Shown here: in pieces, positions 1 to 8,211 of the stretch | How the letters are laid out: each line of letters begins with the position of its first letter | Numbering within the stretch: position 1 is the first letter of the stretch | From: a virus | DNA length: 43,443 bases | Virus record (IMG/VR): IMGVR_UViG_3300037042_005486 | Span: 1 to 43,443 of that record | Strand: one strand, 5' to 3' | The notes under the pieces: model-generated | Databases searched by the model: none | Told to the model about the DNA's origin: nothing | The model's input: the letters and a program-made list of their open reading frames with translations, nothing else | Position numbers and translations under genes: made by a program

Positions 1-107
1 ACATCGTCTTCTTTAAATTTCCAACAATCATTTAAAATAACACGACCAGTGTAATCTAAAATAGTTACACCGGTACATGAAGTTGAAATATCAAGTCCTA
101 AGATCAT
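1..107 (-). CDS. RuvC-like Holliday junction resolvase, N-terminal fragment
   Basis: This partial gene begins with ATG at 107 and runs off the left edge, giving about 35 residues. The start reads MILGLDISTSCTGVTILD, the first beta-hairpin of the RNase H/ASKHA fold. The pattern GLDxSxxxTG, with the first catalytic aspartate (Asp6), is typical of RuvC-like resolvases found in phages, where they trim branched DNA before packaging. There is no clear ribosome site: the 12 bases between the preceding fibre gene's stop and this ATG are AT-only apart from one C. The switch from fibres to DNA metabolism suggests the end of the structural block. An ASKHA kinase or another RNase H-fold protein could begin the same way, so the name is moderately sure. 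Confidence 0.6.
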   Translation of the reverse strand, partial: MILGLDISTSCTGVTILDYTGRVILNDCWKFKEDD

Positions 108-119
108 TTAAGTATTATA

Positions 120-3086
120 TCACGGAATTGAACCAGATATAGCAAATAATTGCGCTGCTAATCTATCAATTGCCTGCTTTATTGTGGTTGGATCCGGATC
201 TGTCCAATGCGCAGCATTTGCTGGGACATAAGAAATATTACTAGCTGTTATTGTTGTAAATAAGGCAGTTGAACCAGTTACAGTTGAACCACTAATTGTT
301 GTGAATCTAGCTGTTGAGCCTGTAACATTTGAACCAGTTATTGTTGTTGCAGTTGCTGTTGTTGTAGATACTAGATTTGCTCTTATTGTTTCAAAATCTG
401 CAACAGCACCAAGTAGTGTACCAAGTGTTGAAGTTGTTTTATTAAATACAGAATTTGAATAGGAGAAAGCTCCGCCTATTGTAACTTTGGTTGGAAAACC
501 ACTAACATCTAGCGTTGTTGAATCAACCATTACTACTATACTACTTGGCGATACTGAAGTTACTGCAGGACCGCCACTACTTGTAGCTACAACAGCACAA
601 TCGTTTATTCCAAGTGTTCCAGAAATAACAACAGGAGAATAAGTTGTAATACTGTCTCTAATAACGACAGATGCACTTGGATGATTTATTATAAAATTAG
701 AACCACTTGCCGATTGATTTCCGCCTTGGAAAGAAGTAATACCACCACTTACGATTAAAATATCTTTATTAAAATCACAACCGGTTGCTTGAAAATAAGC
801 AGTTGTTGCTTTTGTAAATGTATTGTTTATTTTACAATTTTCTAAATATAAACTTCCTGTTCCATTGTGAATCAAATTGCCAACAGCAATACCATATAAT
901 CTTATAGAAGAGCTAGGAGCAATAGATTGCGAAACAGTCATTGTTCCCGATAAATTAACTTCTCCACCATTTGAACCTTGTGCTGCACAAATAGTTGTAT
1001 TAAATTTACCCATTGTCACATTTTCAATGTAGGTTCCTGGATGTATAACAATTTGATCGCCGCCTTGTGTTGAAGCAGCAGAAATTGCAGCACCAACAGT
1101 TCTATATGGACTTAATAGAGTTCCATTGCCAGTAATATCATTTCCACTACCAGTTGAAACGTGCCATTCTCTACTATAAAGAGAAGAAGAAACAGTACCA
1201 ATTAAAGTACCAACAAAATTACTTGCTGTAACTGTTGTAAATTGAGCGGTTGTGCCACTAACGGTTGCCAAACTTGAATTGCCTGTTGTTGATAGAACAT
1301 TAAAACTACCTGTTCCTGTTACAGTCAAGGTGTGTGTAATTTTATCAAATGTAAATCGACTATCGGCACCAAATGAGCCAACATCGTTAAATTGAACATA
1401 AGAACTTGAACCAGCTGGAAGTGTTGTTCCGCCACCACCTGTTCCACCACCACCACCACCTCTAAAAGTGGATGCTTGATAAATTCTTGCTGCGTTTGGT
1501 GTATCAAAGTCAGTTACGTTACCCCTCATTACAAGGAAGCCAACCAATATTGCTGAACCCTTTGTATTATCGCCTTCTGTAAAGTTTTCAGTAGTTATAC
1601 CGGCAATTGCGTCATCCAAATTGGTATATCTTTGTTGTCCGTAATATACGAAGAGGGCACGATTAACGGCTTTTGGAAACCAGAAAACGCGTTGAACAGT
1701 AAAGTTACCTCCACCAACAGTTTGTAAGTTTCCATTTGCGTCTTGGTAAAGAGTTGGATCAACTGTTGTATAGCCAGCACCACCAACACCAGTATCAATA
1801 ACAGGACTTGAAGCACTTATATGTTCGCGGTATATTTTTGATATTGTTACGGCTGGGTCATCTGCTGCTAATACGATATTTGGTATATTTGGATTGGTAG
1901 AATAATTTCTACCTTCAACATATGAATCGCCTGCAGTTTTTGTTAAACTTAAACTTGAACCACTTGCAGCAAGAACGTGACCATTTATTTTTAATGGTCC
2001 TATTGCGCGTATAAAGTCTGCCGTGCTTGTTGCTAAACCGTAAGCAGTTGGCGGTGTATTCGTGGCACCATTTGTTATAGAACCACTTTGATGTAATACA
2101 CGACCAATAACAATTCTGTCTTTAAATTGCGCAAATGTTGGTGGAGTTGGACTTTGTAGTATTTCTCCGTCTTGATCAACAGAAATATAACTTATCTGTG
2201 CAGAACCTGAATAAAACAATGACTGACTAACATAAGCTGGCCAATTAACAAATTGAATTGTTGGGTAAGGATCCGAACCAGTTGAAGCATTATAAGTAAC
2301 AATTAAGCCAGAGCCAGAAGTTAAACTAAATGTTGTTGTGCCATTAACTGTTGATAATGCGCCACCATGTAATAGGCCGGTACTCAACGTGCTTTCTAAC
2401 CAACGTAAACGAGTTGTATTTGTAAAATTGGTTCCTGGCTGATATTGTGTAAAATACAAGTCATTTGTAGAGCCAGATGTATAAATATAACTTGCTGTTT
2501 GGTTTGATGGAATTGCAAGAGTAGAAACTGGTAACATTTGAACATATTTACCAACAGTCACGCCGCCACTAACATATAAGTCATTTTCTACTTCTGCATT
2601 AGAAGCAGTAATTGTTGTAAATTGCGCATTTGTACCACTTATAGCATTATTTGCTGTTAGTGTACCACTTAATAAAATACTTCCACTAAATTGATGCGTA
2701 TCAGCAGAATCATCGCCGAATTTAGTTGAACCACTTTGATAAATTACACTTGCTGTAATTACTTGAGTGTAATATTCAAAAGCAGTTATTGTGCCACTAA
2801 CTACTAAATTGCCTAAAATATTCGCATTAGAAGCAGTTAAGTTTGTTGTTTCAAGATTAGTTAAACCAGTAACAGAAGAGGAAAGAGAAACTGTTACGTC
2901 TCCGCTACTTCCACCACCGGTTAAATTTGTTCCAGCATTGACAGCTGTAATGTCGCCACTTCCACCACCGCCACTTACATCGGCTGCAACCCATTTTGTT
3001 CCATCATAAACAAGTGAATTGCCACTTACTGGCGTATTTTGTGGCCAAGGAACTGATCTAATATTAAAACCGTCATTAAAACTCAT
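120..3086 (-). CDS. Modular tail fibre with pectate-lyase-like beta-helix
   Basis: This 988-residue protein is probably a receptor-binding tail fibre. Residues 1-65 (MSFNDGFNIRSVPWP then a Gly-rich hinge and DITAVNAGTNLTGGG) match the start of the next fibre gene upstream. Residues 100-170 match a segment of the third fibre. Many copies of a short SGTxAQFTTxTAS-type repeat suggest a trimeric fibrous shaft. Residues 190-540 form a receptor-binding-like region ending in a poly-Gly linker (543-553). Residues 640-860 begin REWHVSTGSGND and GxxxSPYRTVGAAI, then IVIHPGTYIENV, the signature of a right-handed beta-helix of the pectate lyase fold. The C-terminus (TTIKQAIDRLAAQL) is a helix common in marine phage fibres. 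ATG start with AGAGGGAA upstream. Whether it cuts or only binds polysaccharide cannot be told. Confidence 0.8.
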   Translation of the reverse strand: MSFNDGFNIRSVPWPQNTPVSGNSLVYDGTKWVAADVSGGGGSGDITAVNAGTNLTGGGSSGDVTVSLSSSVTGLTNLETTNLTASNANILGNLVVSGTITAFEYYTQVITASVIYQSGSTKFGDDSADTHQFSGSILLSGTLTANNAISGTNAQFTTITASNAEVENDLYVSGGVTVGKYVQMLPVSTLAIPSNQTASYIYTSGSTNDLYFTQYQPGTNFTNTTRLRWLESTLSTGLLHGGALSTVNGTTTFSLTSGSGLIVTYNASTGSDPYPTIQFVNWPAYVSQSLFYSGSAQISYISVDQDGEILQSPTPPTFAQFKDRIVIGRVLHQSGSITNGATNTPPTAYGLATSTADFIRAIGPLKINGHVLAASGSSLSLTKTAGDSYVEGRNYSTNPNIPNIVLAADDPAVTISKIYREHISASSPVIDTGVGGAGYTTVDPTLYQDANGNLQTVGGGNFTVQRVFWFPKAVNRALFVYYGQQRYTNLDDAIAGITTENFTEGDNTKGSAILVGFLVMRGNVTDFDTPNAARIYQASTFRGGGGGGTGGGGTTLPAGSSSYVQFNDVGSFGADSRFTFDKITHTLTVTGTGSFNVLSTTGNSSLATVSGTTAQFTTVTASNFVGTLIGTVSSSLYSREWHVSTGSGNDITGNGTLLSPYRTVGAAISAASTQGGDQIVIHPGTYIENVTMGKFNTTICAAQGSNGGEVNLSGTMTVSQSIAPSSSIRLYGIAVGNLIHNGTGSLYLENCKINNTFTKATTAYFQATGCDFNKDILIVSGGITSFQGGNQSASGSNFIINHPSASVVIRDSITTYSPVVISGTLGINDCAVVATSSGGPAVTSVSPSSIVVMVDSTTLDVSGFPTKVTIGGAFSYSNSVFNKTTSTLGTLLGAVADFETIRANLVSTTTATATTITGSNVTGSTARFTTISGSTVTGSTALFTTITASNISYVPANAAHWTDPDPTTIKQAIDRLAAQLFAISGSIP
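2896..2966 (-). repeat. 71-base perfect direct repeat, copy in fibre at 120-3086
   Basis: This 71-base segment is identical to 4402-4472. It encodes the Gly-rich hinge and the GDITAVNAGTNLTGGGSSGD region of the fibre N-terminus. Near-identity of DNA between two diverging fibre genes indicates recent gene conversion or duplication, and a site for recombination. Confidence 0.88.
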
Positions 3087-3101
3087 TACTGTTCCCTCTT
3101 A

Positions 3102-4598
3102 TTAGGCAGATGTATCGCCGTATAATATATAGCTATTTAAATCATCAGAAACGATAGTAACAACAGCATAAAGACCAGCAGTTTTAAATTGCGATTGTCT
3201 ATTATTTAATGTAACACCAACATCATTTGCTACTGTTATTGAGCCAGTTCCTTTTTGACACAACACAACACTAAAGCCAACTGGGAGGCCGGCAGATATT
3301 GTTAATATTATTGGCGAAGAGCTACTCATTTGTAAAAACTTACCACTATCTTCACTGGTTAATATATAATCTCCCGAGGAAGATGTAAGAGAATATGTTT
3401 GACCATATAATGGTGCTCCATTTACACGAATACCATTTGATGAAGTTATAGTATCAAATATTGAATTTGAAGCTGTCAAGTTTCCACTTACATACAAGCT
3501 TGGATAAGCAATTAAACTATCAGCAGAGCTTGAATATGCTATATATGCCGCAGAAGGATTAGAGGATAAACTTGCGGTTCCATATAAAAGAACACCTTGT
3601 GTGAATTCTGCACTACTTGCGCTTAATGTTGTAAATTGAGCTGAAGTACCTGAGACGGAGGCTAAACTAGTATTTCCAGCTATATTTAAATCACTAGAAG
3701 CAGTTATTGCACCACTAACATATAAGCCTGGAAATATCTCTAGTTTATCGTAAGTATTTCTAAATCTGAGATGGGCATTTGCACCCAATTCGTTTACAGT
3801 TGGACCGACTCCACCACTTCCCCACAATATACCAGAACCATCAAGTGAAACGTGGTCTGTACCACCACTCAAAATAGTTAAATATTTATCACCAATTATC
3901 AAAGAGGATTGACTAATGGTATTAAGATGCGCAATACTGGCAGTACCATTTACATATAAATCGCCAGCAATATATGCAGAACTCGCAGTAATTTCAGTAA
4001 TTCCCTGTAGAATACTGCTGCTGGTGCCAAGAATAATATTGGTGGTTCCAATTGTTATTGAATTACTTTGAAGAGAAGAATTTGGTATATTACTTGCACT
4101 TATGGAACCATTATTTATTACTATTCCCGTTCCAGCACTGAATTGCGCTCTTACGTCATTTGTAAAAGTTGGTATTGCAGAGCCGCTTGGTAAATAAGAA
4201 GCAGTTGCAGATAATGTTGCAAAACTAGCCGAAGTGGAATTATTTGAGAAGCTGGCCGAAGTAGCATTAGTTGCAAAACTAGATGAAATAGAATTAACTG
4301 CAAAACTTGAAGTTCCATTTACATCACCACTAAGAGATCCGGTAATAGAAATAGATTCAACATTTATTAGATTAATTAAACTCGTATCCAAAGATAGAGT
4401 AACGTCTCCGCTACTTCCACCACCGGTTAAATTTGTTCCAGCATTGACAGCTGTAATGTCGCCACTTCCACCGCCGCCACTTCCACTCACATCAGCAGCG
4501 ACCCATTGACTACCATTATAAACAAGCGAATTACCGCTTACAGGATTATTTGATGGCCAAGGAACAGACCTAATATTAAAGCCGTCATTAAAACTCAC
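3102..4598 (-). CDS. Modular tail fibre, paralogue of the neighbouring fibre
   Basis: This 498-residue fibre starts with GTG at 4598, supported by the near-identical N-terminus (MSFNDGFNIRSVPWP) of the fibre at 120-3086 and by AGGAG about 11 bases upstream. After the Gly-rich hinge it carries Ser/Thr/Ala-rich repeats (SSFATNATSASF, ASxxLYVSGxxTAS) typical of beta-structured fibre shafts. Its last ~95 residues, from about LYGQTYSLTSSSGDY through LNNRQSQFKTAGLYAVV to the end, match the C-terminus of the fibre at 5766-7922, which ends INNRQSHTKTAGQYAVV. It therefore combines the head of one fibre with the tail of another. Expected location is the baseplate periphery or tail fibre tip. The role as an adhesin is inferred; no enzymatic motif is seen. 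Confidence 0.78.
   Translation of the reverse strand: MSFNDGFNIRSVPWPSNNPVSGNSLVYNGSQWVAADVSGSGGGGSGDITAVNAGTNLTGGGSSGDVTLSLDTSLINLINVESISITGSLSGDVNGTSSFAVNSISSSFATNATSASFSNNSTSASFATLSATASYLPSGSAIPTFTNDVRAQFSAGTGIVINNGSISASNIPNSSLQSNSITIGTTNIILGTSSSILQGITEITASSAYIAGDLYVNGTASIAHLNTISQSSLIIGDKYLTILSGGTDHVSLDGSGILWGSGGVGPTVNELGANAHLRFRNTYDKLEIFPGLYVSGAITASSDLNIAGNTSLASVSGTSAQFTTLSASSAEFTQGVLLYGTASLSSNPSAAYIAYSSSADSLIAYPSLYVSGNLTASNSIFDTITSSNGIRVNGAPLYGQTYSLTSSSGDYILTSEDSGKFLQMSSSSPIILTISAGLPVGFSVVLCQKGTGSITVANDVGVTLNNRQSQFKTAGLYAVVTIVSDDLNSYILYGDTSA
4402..4472 (-). repeat. 71-base perfect direct repeat, copy in fibre at 3102-4598
   Basis: This is the second copy of the repeat at 2896-2966. Just past its end the two paralogues differ: one hinge reads VSGGGGSGD and the other VSGSGGGGSGD, a two-residue length difference in a GGT-type tract that could arise by slippage. 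Confidence 0.88.
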
Positions 4599-4599
4599 T

Positions 4600-5004
4600 T
4601 CATCCCACTCCTAAAGAGCCAGACCAATTATTTGTTAATTCTGTTGCTGGAATATTTGTTAATCCGGCTATAACACTTGCAGATACGGCAGTTCCGTTAT
4701 TGCTCATCAAATAAACACGAGTTACTTTTAAATCTGCTGCGAAACTTTCACCGGCAGATAATAAGAAAAAGTTACTTGTATTCTTTATGCCATTTTCGCT
4801 AAATCCAACACGCATTTGTACAGAACCTGTACTTGCATTTTTAACAATTAAACTTTTTGTTACTTGTGGAAAAGTTATTTCTAATGGAGTTGAACCACTT
4901 GCAGGAACTGCTAGTGAACTTGAAACCCAAGGAATACCAGAAACTTGATAGCTTGCTGCGTTTCCTATACCTGGTCTGTGTAAACTCATGAAATCTGTTG
5001 ACAT
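4600..5004 (-). CDS. Small beta-rich virion protein of unknown role
   Basis: This 134-residue protein starts at ATG 5004 with AGAGGA 8-13 bases upstream and a CTATTTATA element just before that. It has no signal peptide or membrane segment. Alternating hydrophobic strands (LEITFPQVTKSLIVKN, VQMRVGFSENGI, SFAADLKVTRVYLMSN) suggest a compact beta-sandwich. It lies between a LamG protein and a fibre gene and shares their Ser/Thr/Asn-rich composition, so a fibre-associated or decoration role is likely. The following fibre gene starts (GTG 4598) within 2 bases of this stop, suggesting coupled translation. I do not recognise a named family with certainty. Confidence 0.7.
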   Translation of the reverse strand: MSTDFMSLHRPGIGNAASYQVSGIPWVSSSLAVPASGSTPLEITFPQVTKSLIVKNASTGSVQMRVGFSENGIKNTSNFFLLSAGESFAADLKVTRVYLMSNNGTAVSASVIAGLTNIPATELTNNWSGSLGVG

Positions 5005-5020
5005 TATTATTATCCTCTGT

Positions 5021-5029
5021 TATAAATAG
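5021..5029 (-). promoter_or_regulatory. CTATTTATA element before the 134-residue gene
   Basis: The minus strand reads CTATTTATA, 16 bases before the ATG at 5004, followed by AGAGGA. It matches the elements at 11232-11240 and 32330-32338. The reverse complement (TATAAATAG) resembles the T4 late promoter box TATAAATA but points away from the gene, so its role is uncertain. Confidence 0.4.
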
Positions 5030-5049
5030 AATTTATTTCTCTTATTATC

Positions 5050-5769
5050 TTATAAACCAAATCTATTTTTAATTGCATTAAAATTTTGAGTTATTTCTTC
5101 TTGTATAAGAGCGCGGTTATATACTTTCAATGACTGAATCTTTCCGTCAAAGAAGAAATCTGTTCTACCACCACCAAAATTATATTTTTGTGTAGTATTA
5201 TCAGAATAATAATTCTGTGTGTCTGGAGAATATGTGGTGGATAAATTTGAATTTAAATAAAAAGATAAATTACTTCCACTTCTAGTGAGTGTAAAATTCT
5301 TCCAAACTCCGTTTGCAAGAGTACCAGTAGTTGTTGTTAATACTTCAAGATATGAACCAGTTGTATATTTCCAAGTTCTAAAATAATTTCCATATTGATA
5401 AATGACAAATCCACCTGTTGCTTGTCTATAACCATTTGTTTCAAATATTGCTTTATAAGTTTCAGTAGTTACATCCGGTGCAATCCAACCTTCAACAGTA
5501 AAATCTGAAGAAAAGACATTCGTAGAAGCACTTATATCAGTATAGTCATCGGTTCCATCAAAATTTAAAAATCCAGAATTACTATTTGTATAAGTAACAC
5601 CATTAATTAATGTTGACGTATTTGCTTGTCCACTTAAATCAATCCAATTTGTTCCACTTCCAGAATAACTTCCAGGATTTCCGGCATCAATATGCAACAC
5701 CAGCCCGCCAGTAACAACGGACAATACTTGTGTTGACGATGAACCTAACAATCCAGGATACAACATCAT
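5050..5769 (-). CDS. LamG/concanavalin-like jelly-roll protein
   Basis: This 239-residue protein is essentially one LamG-type (concanavalin A-like lectin/glucanase) domain. Diagnostic strands in order are GLVLHIDAGNPGSY (about 27-40), WIDLSGQ (42-48), FLNFDGTDDY (67-76), FTVEGWI (86-92), then LKVYNRALIQEEITQNF near the C-terminus, the standard ending of this phage and bacterial family. It likely binds glycan or stabilises fibre tips outside the virion. Its ATG overlaps the stop of the upstream fibre gene by 4 bases (ATGA); a second in-frame ATG lies 3 bases on. Only weak GGAG is present upstream, so translational coupling is likely. The fold is well supported; the ligand is unknown. Confidence 0.82.
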   Translation of the reverse strand: MMLYPGLLGSSSTQVLSVVTGGLVLHIDAGNPGSYSGSGTNWIDLSGQANTSTLINGVTYTNSNSGFLNFDGTDDYTDISASTNVFSSDFTVEGWIAPDVTTETYKAIFETNGYRQATGGFVIYQYGNYFRTWKYTTGSYLEVLTTTTGTLANGVWKNFTLTRSGSNLSFYLNSNLSTTYSPDTQNYYSDNTTQKYNFGGGRTDFFFDGKIQSLKVYNRALIQEEITQNFNAIKNRFGL

Positions 5770-7922
5770 AAAGTTGTATCTCCAACAAATACATAAGTAT
5801 TCGCAGAAGTTCCGACTATGGAAACGACAGCATATTGACCAGCTGTTTTTGTGTGGCTTTGGCGATTATTTATCGATACACCAACAGCACCAGAAACTGT
5901 AACTTGACCGGCACCTAATTGACAAAGAGATACAGTAAACCCTGTTGGTAATCCAGTTGGTACAGTTACAGTTACTGCAGAACCAGAATTAACATTTAAG
6001 AATTTTCCACTGTCCTGTCTAACAAGTGTATAATTTGTTGTTGAAGAAGTCAATTCCGCTACTTGTCCATATATTGAACTACCGCTTACAAAGATACTTC
6101 CTGTTACAGTTAAATTACCTGATATTATTGTGCTGCCGGCTACGTCAAGCTTAGAATTTGGGCTAGATGTTCCAATTCCAACATCGCCAGCGCCATTAAT
6201 TGAAAGTCGTGTCAGATTTCCGCCTGTTCTTAATTGTAAAGTATTTGTAGGATGAGTATAGACTACGCCACCTTGAATATTAGTTGCTGGACTTCCAAAG
6301 AATACACCTCCATCACTTGCTGCAGGTGTTAGTATTTGAAGAAATGCAGAAGAACTATTTTCTAGTGTAATCAAGGAGTTTGCCTGACTCGTAACAGAAC
6401 CGGCTGTTCCTCTATGCACATGCAACAAATTATCGGGTGATGCTATGCCTATACCGGTATTGCCATTAGCATCAATAATAAATGGAGTAGAATCTGGATT
6501 TGTTGAATCCTCAATTCTTATTGATTCTCCAGTTGATCTTTGTGTTATTCTTAACGCCGCATTCGTTGAAGAGACATCAATAACGGCATTTCCAGAGCTT
6601 GATATAAACAAATTGCTCGCTGTTACTGTTGTAAACTGTGCAGTTGAACCAGTTATGCCAACGGAAGCAGTTATAAAATTTGTATTAAATGTATTAACAC
6701 CAGTAAATGTATTACTACCGGTTGTTGTTACATCTCCTCCACCACCAGAAACTCCCAAATAAGATGAACCAGAAATAACACCGGTTACAGTTAAATTACC
6801 TGATATTGTTGTATTTCCATTTATTTGACTACCAGAAGTAGATACTAGTAAAGTAGCTCCAGTATAATTACCGGGAAAATTATTTATAGCTCCACCTAAC
6901 GCGACTATGCCATTCGCATTTACTTTAAATTGAGAAATAAGTGGCACTTCAATACCTGCACCAGATGAAGTGTGAAATCTAAATTGTCCCTCGTCTCCAT
7001 TAAAATAAAATAATCCTGCACTACCGGCTTGACGACGAAAAAACTTTAAATTATTAAAGCTATAATAAACATTTTCACCAATCCATGCATTATTTAAAGA
7101 ATATGGTTGAAATTCTAGTGATCCAACTTTAAGTGTAGAATTATTTATATTATAATTTGGAATATCAACAACAGATGATGTAAGTCCTGTAAATTCAGCA
7201 GTTGTTCCACTAAGTGTATTTGTTGTATAATTATAAATTAAATTTGTTGAACCACTAAATGTACTTCCACTATTAAATTGAACAGTGGTATTTGTACCTC
7301 CCGGTGTTCCACCCGATGAAGTTGGAAGACCAAGATAAGATGAGGCAGAAACTGTTTGGAATGCACCAAGGCCACTTCCAGTTAAGTTTCCACTTACATA
7401 TAAGCCAGGATAAACAACTATTTTATCTAAAGATGCAGTATAAAGAACATATGCATAATCTGGAAATTCTGCAAGATTAACAGCACCATTAACAACAAGG
7501 TTACCAGAAACTTCTGCACTAGAAGCAGATATTGTTGTAAATTGGGCAGTTGTTCCACTAATTGTGTTATTTGCAGTTAAAGTACCGCTTAATAACATGC
7601 TGCCACTAAATTGATGAGTATCGGCAGAATCGTTACCAAATTTTGTTGAACCGCTTTCATATATTATACTAGCACTAACAACTTCTGTATGATATTCTTG
7701 AGCCGTTAACTTACCACCAACAACTAAATCTCCGGTAATACTTCCATTTGTTCCCGTTAGAGACGTAACAGTTAAATTATTAAAAGTTGAACCAGTAATA
7801 TAATTAAGAACCTGTTGTAATGTAGCCTTTTGAGTTTGACTATCGCTATTGTCAACTACTGGAATAATATCTGCGGAAGACAATCCTGATGATGCTGTTA
7901 GTTCTGAAATTTTTACTGACAT
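5766..7922 (-). CDS. Modular tail fibre with GxxGIGT-type repeats
   Basis: This 718-residue fibre starts MSVKISELTASSGLSSADII followed by PVVD, an N-terminal motif frequent in phage fibre and structural proteins. Residues 75-140 (EYHTEVVSASIIYESGSTKF onward) closely match residues 104-166 of the fibre at 120-3086. Two copies of a collar/fibre repeat are visible: GNTGIGIASPDNLLHVH (about 487-503) and GDVGIGTSSPNSKLDV (579-594). These belong to the large beta-prism-like repeat family seen in phage fibres and bacterial adhesins. The C-terminal ~95 residues match those of the fibre at 3102-4598. ATG start with TTGAGGA upstream and a CTATTTAAT element further up. Likely a trimeric receptor-binding fibre; the target is unknown. 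Confidence 0.8.
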   Translation of the reverse strand: MSVKISELTASSGLSSADIIPVVDNSDSQTQKATLQQVLNYITGSTFNNLTVTSLTGTNGSITGDLVVGGKLTAQEYHTEVVSASIIYESGSTKFGNDSADTHQFSGSMLLSGTLTANNTISGTTAQFTTISASSAEVSGNLVVNGAVNLAEFPDYAYVLYTASLDKIVVYPGLYVSGNLTGSGLGAFQTVSASSYLGLPTSSGGTPGGTNTTVQFNSGSTFSGSTNLIYNYTTNTLSGTTAEFTGLTSSVVDIPNYNINNSTLKVGSLEFQPYSLNNAWIGENVYYSFNNLKFFRRQAGSAGLFYFNGDEGQFRFHTSSGAGIEVPLISQFKVNANGIVALGGAINNFPGNYTGATLLVSTSGSQINGNTTISGNLTVTGVISGSSYLGVSGGGGDVTTTGSNTFTGVNTFNTNFITASVGITGSTAQFTTVTASNLFISSSGNAVIDVSSTNAALRITQRSTGESIRIEDSTNPDSTPFIIDANGNTGIGIASPDNLLHVHRGTAGSVTSQANSLITLENSSSAFLQILTPAASDGGVFFGSPATNIQGGVVYTHPTNTLQLRTGGNLTRLSINGAGDVGIGTSSPNSKLDVAGSTIISGNLTVTGSIFVSGSSIYGQVAELTSSTTNYTLVRQDSGKFLNVNSGSAVTVTVPTGLPTGFTVSLCQLGAGQVTVSGAVGVSINNRQSHTKTAGQYAVVSIVGTSANTYVFVGDTTL

Positions 7923-7942
7923 CTATAAATCCTCAATATGTT

Positions 7943-7951
7943 ATTAAATAG
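7943..7951 (-). promoter_or_regulatory. CTATTTAAT, variant element before the 718-residue fibre
   Basis: The minus strand reads CTATTTAAT 20 bases before the ATG at 7922, followed by TTGAGGA. It is a looser match to the CTATTTATA series, and fits only if some variation is allowed. Confidence 0.3.
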
Positions 7952-7958
7952 TTTTATT

Positions 7959-8210
7959 TTATTCTAATATTAGAAATTCGCCGTCTTCACTCAAAAGATA
8001 AGTACCGTCTTCTGTTGATAAGGTTGTAGGCGGAACTATTGGTCCAGAACTACCAGATGGTTCAAACAAAAAGTCGTTTATTTTAACACCATCTTGAGAA
8101 ATTGAATCGTTGTTATAATATACACTACCAGAATAAGTAAAAACTCTTACTCTTGGATGAGCTTTTATGCGATTTACAAATATGTCGCTACTTTCAAATT
8201 TTTTTAACAT
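7959..8210 (-). CDS. Small virion protein with C-terminal TEDG/SEDG repeat
   Basis: This 83-residue protein starts MLKKFESSDIFVNRIKAHP, an N-terminus I recall from short proteins beside phage tail genes in environmental viruses. A short beta segment follows (VRVFTYSGSVYYNND), then a proline-rich linker (GPIVPPTT) and an end made of two similar units, STEDGTYLL and SEDGEFLILE. That repeat resembles tips found on other phage tail proteins. It starts one base after the stop of the 318-residue gene, with only a weak TGGAT ribosome site, so coupled translation is probable. It is probably a virion or fibre-adaptor component; no function can be assigned. Confidence 0.68.
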   Translation of the reverse strand: MLKKFESSDIFVNRIKAHPRVRVFTYSGSVYYNNDSISQDGVKINDFLFEPSGSSGPIVPPTTLSTEDGTYLLSEDGEFLILE

Positions 8211-8211
8211 T

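Noticed and set aside
2791-3009. Plus-strand open frames antisense to the fibre N-termini (also 4234-4509) with similar proteins.
   Set aside because: Their similarity comes from the 71-base repeat of the real fibre genes on the other strand.
7962-7975. A 14-base perfect palindrome (TTCTAATATTAGAA) at the end of the 83-residue gene.
   Set aside because: It lies within the last codons (EFLILE), has no unpaired loop, and is followed by A-rich rather than T-rich sequence on the transcribed strand, so it does not look like a terminator.
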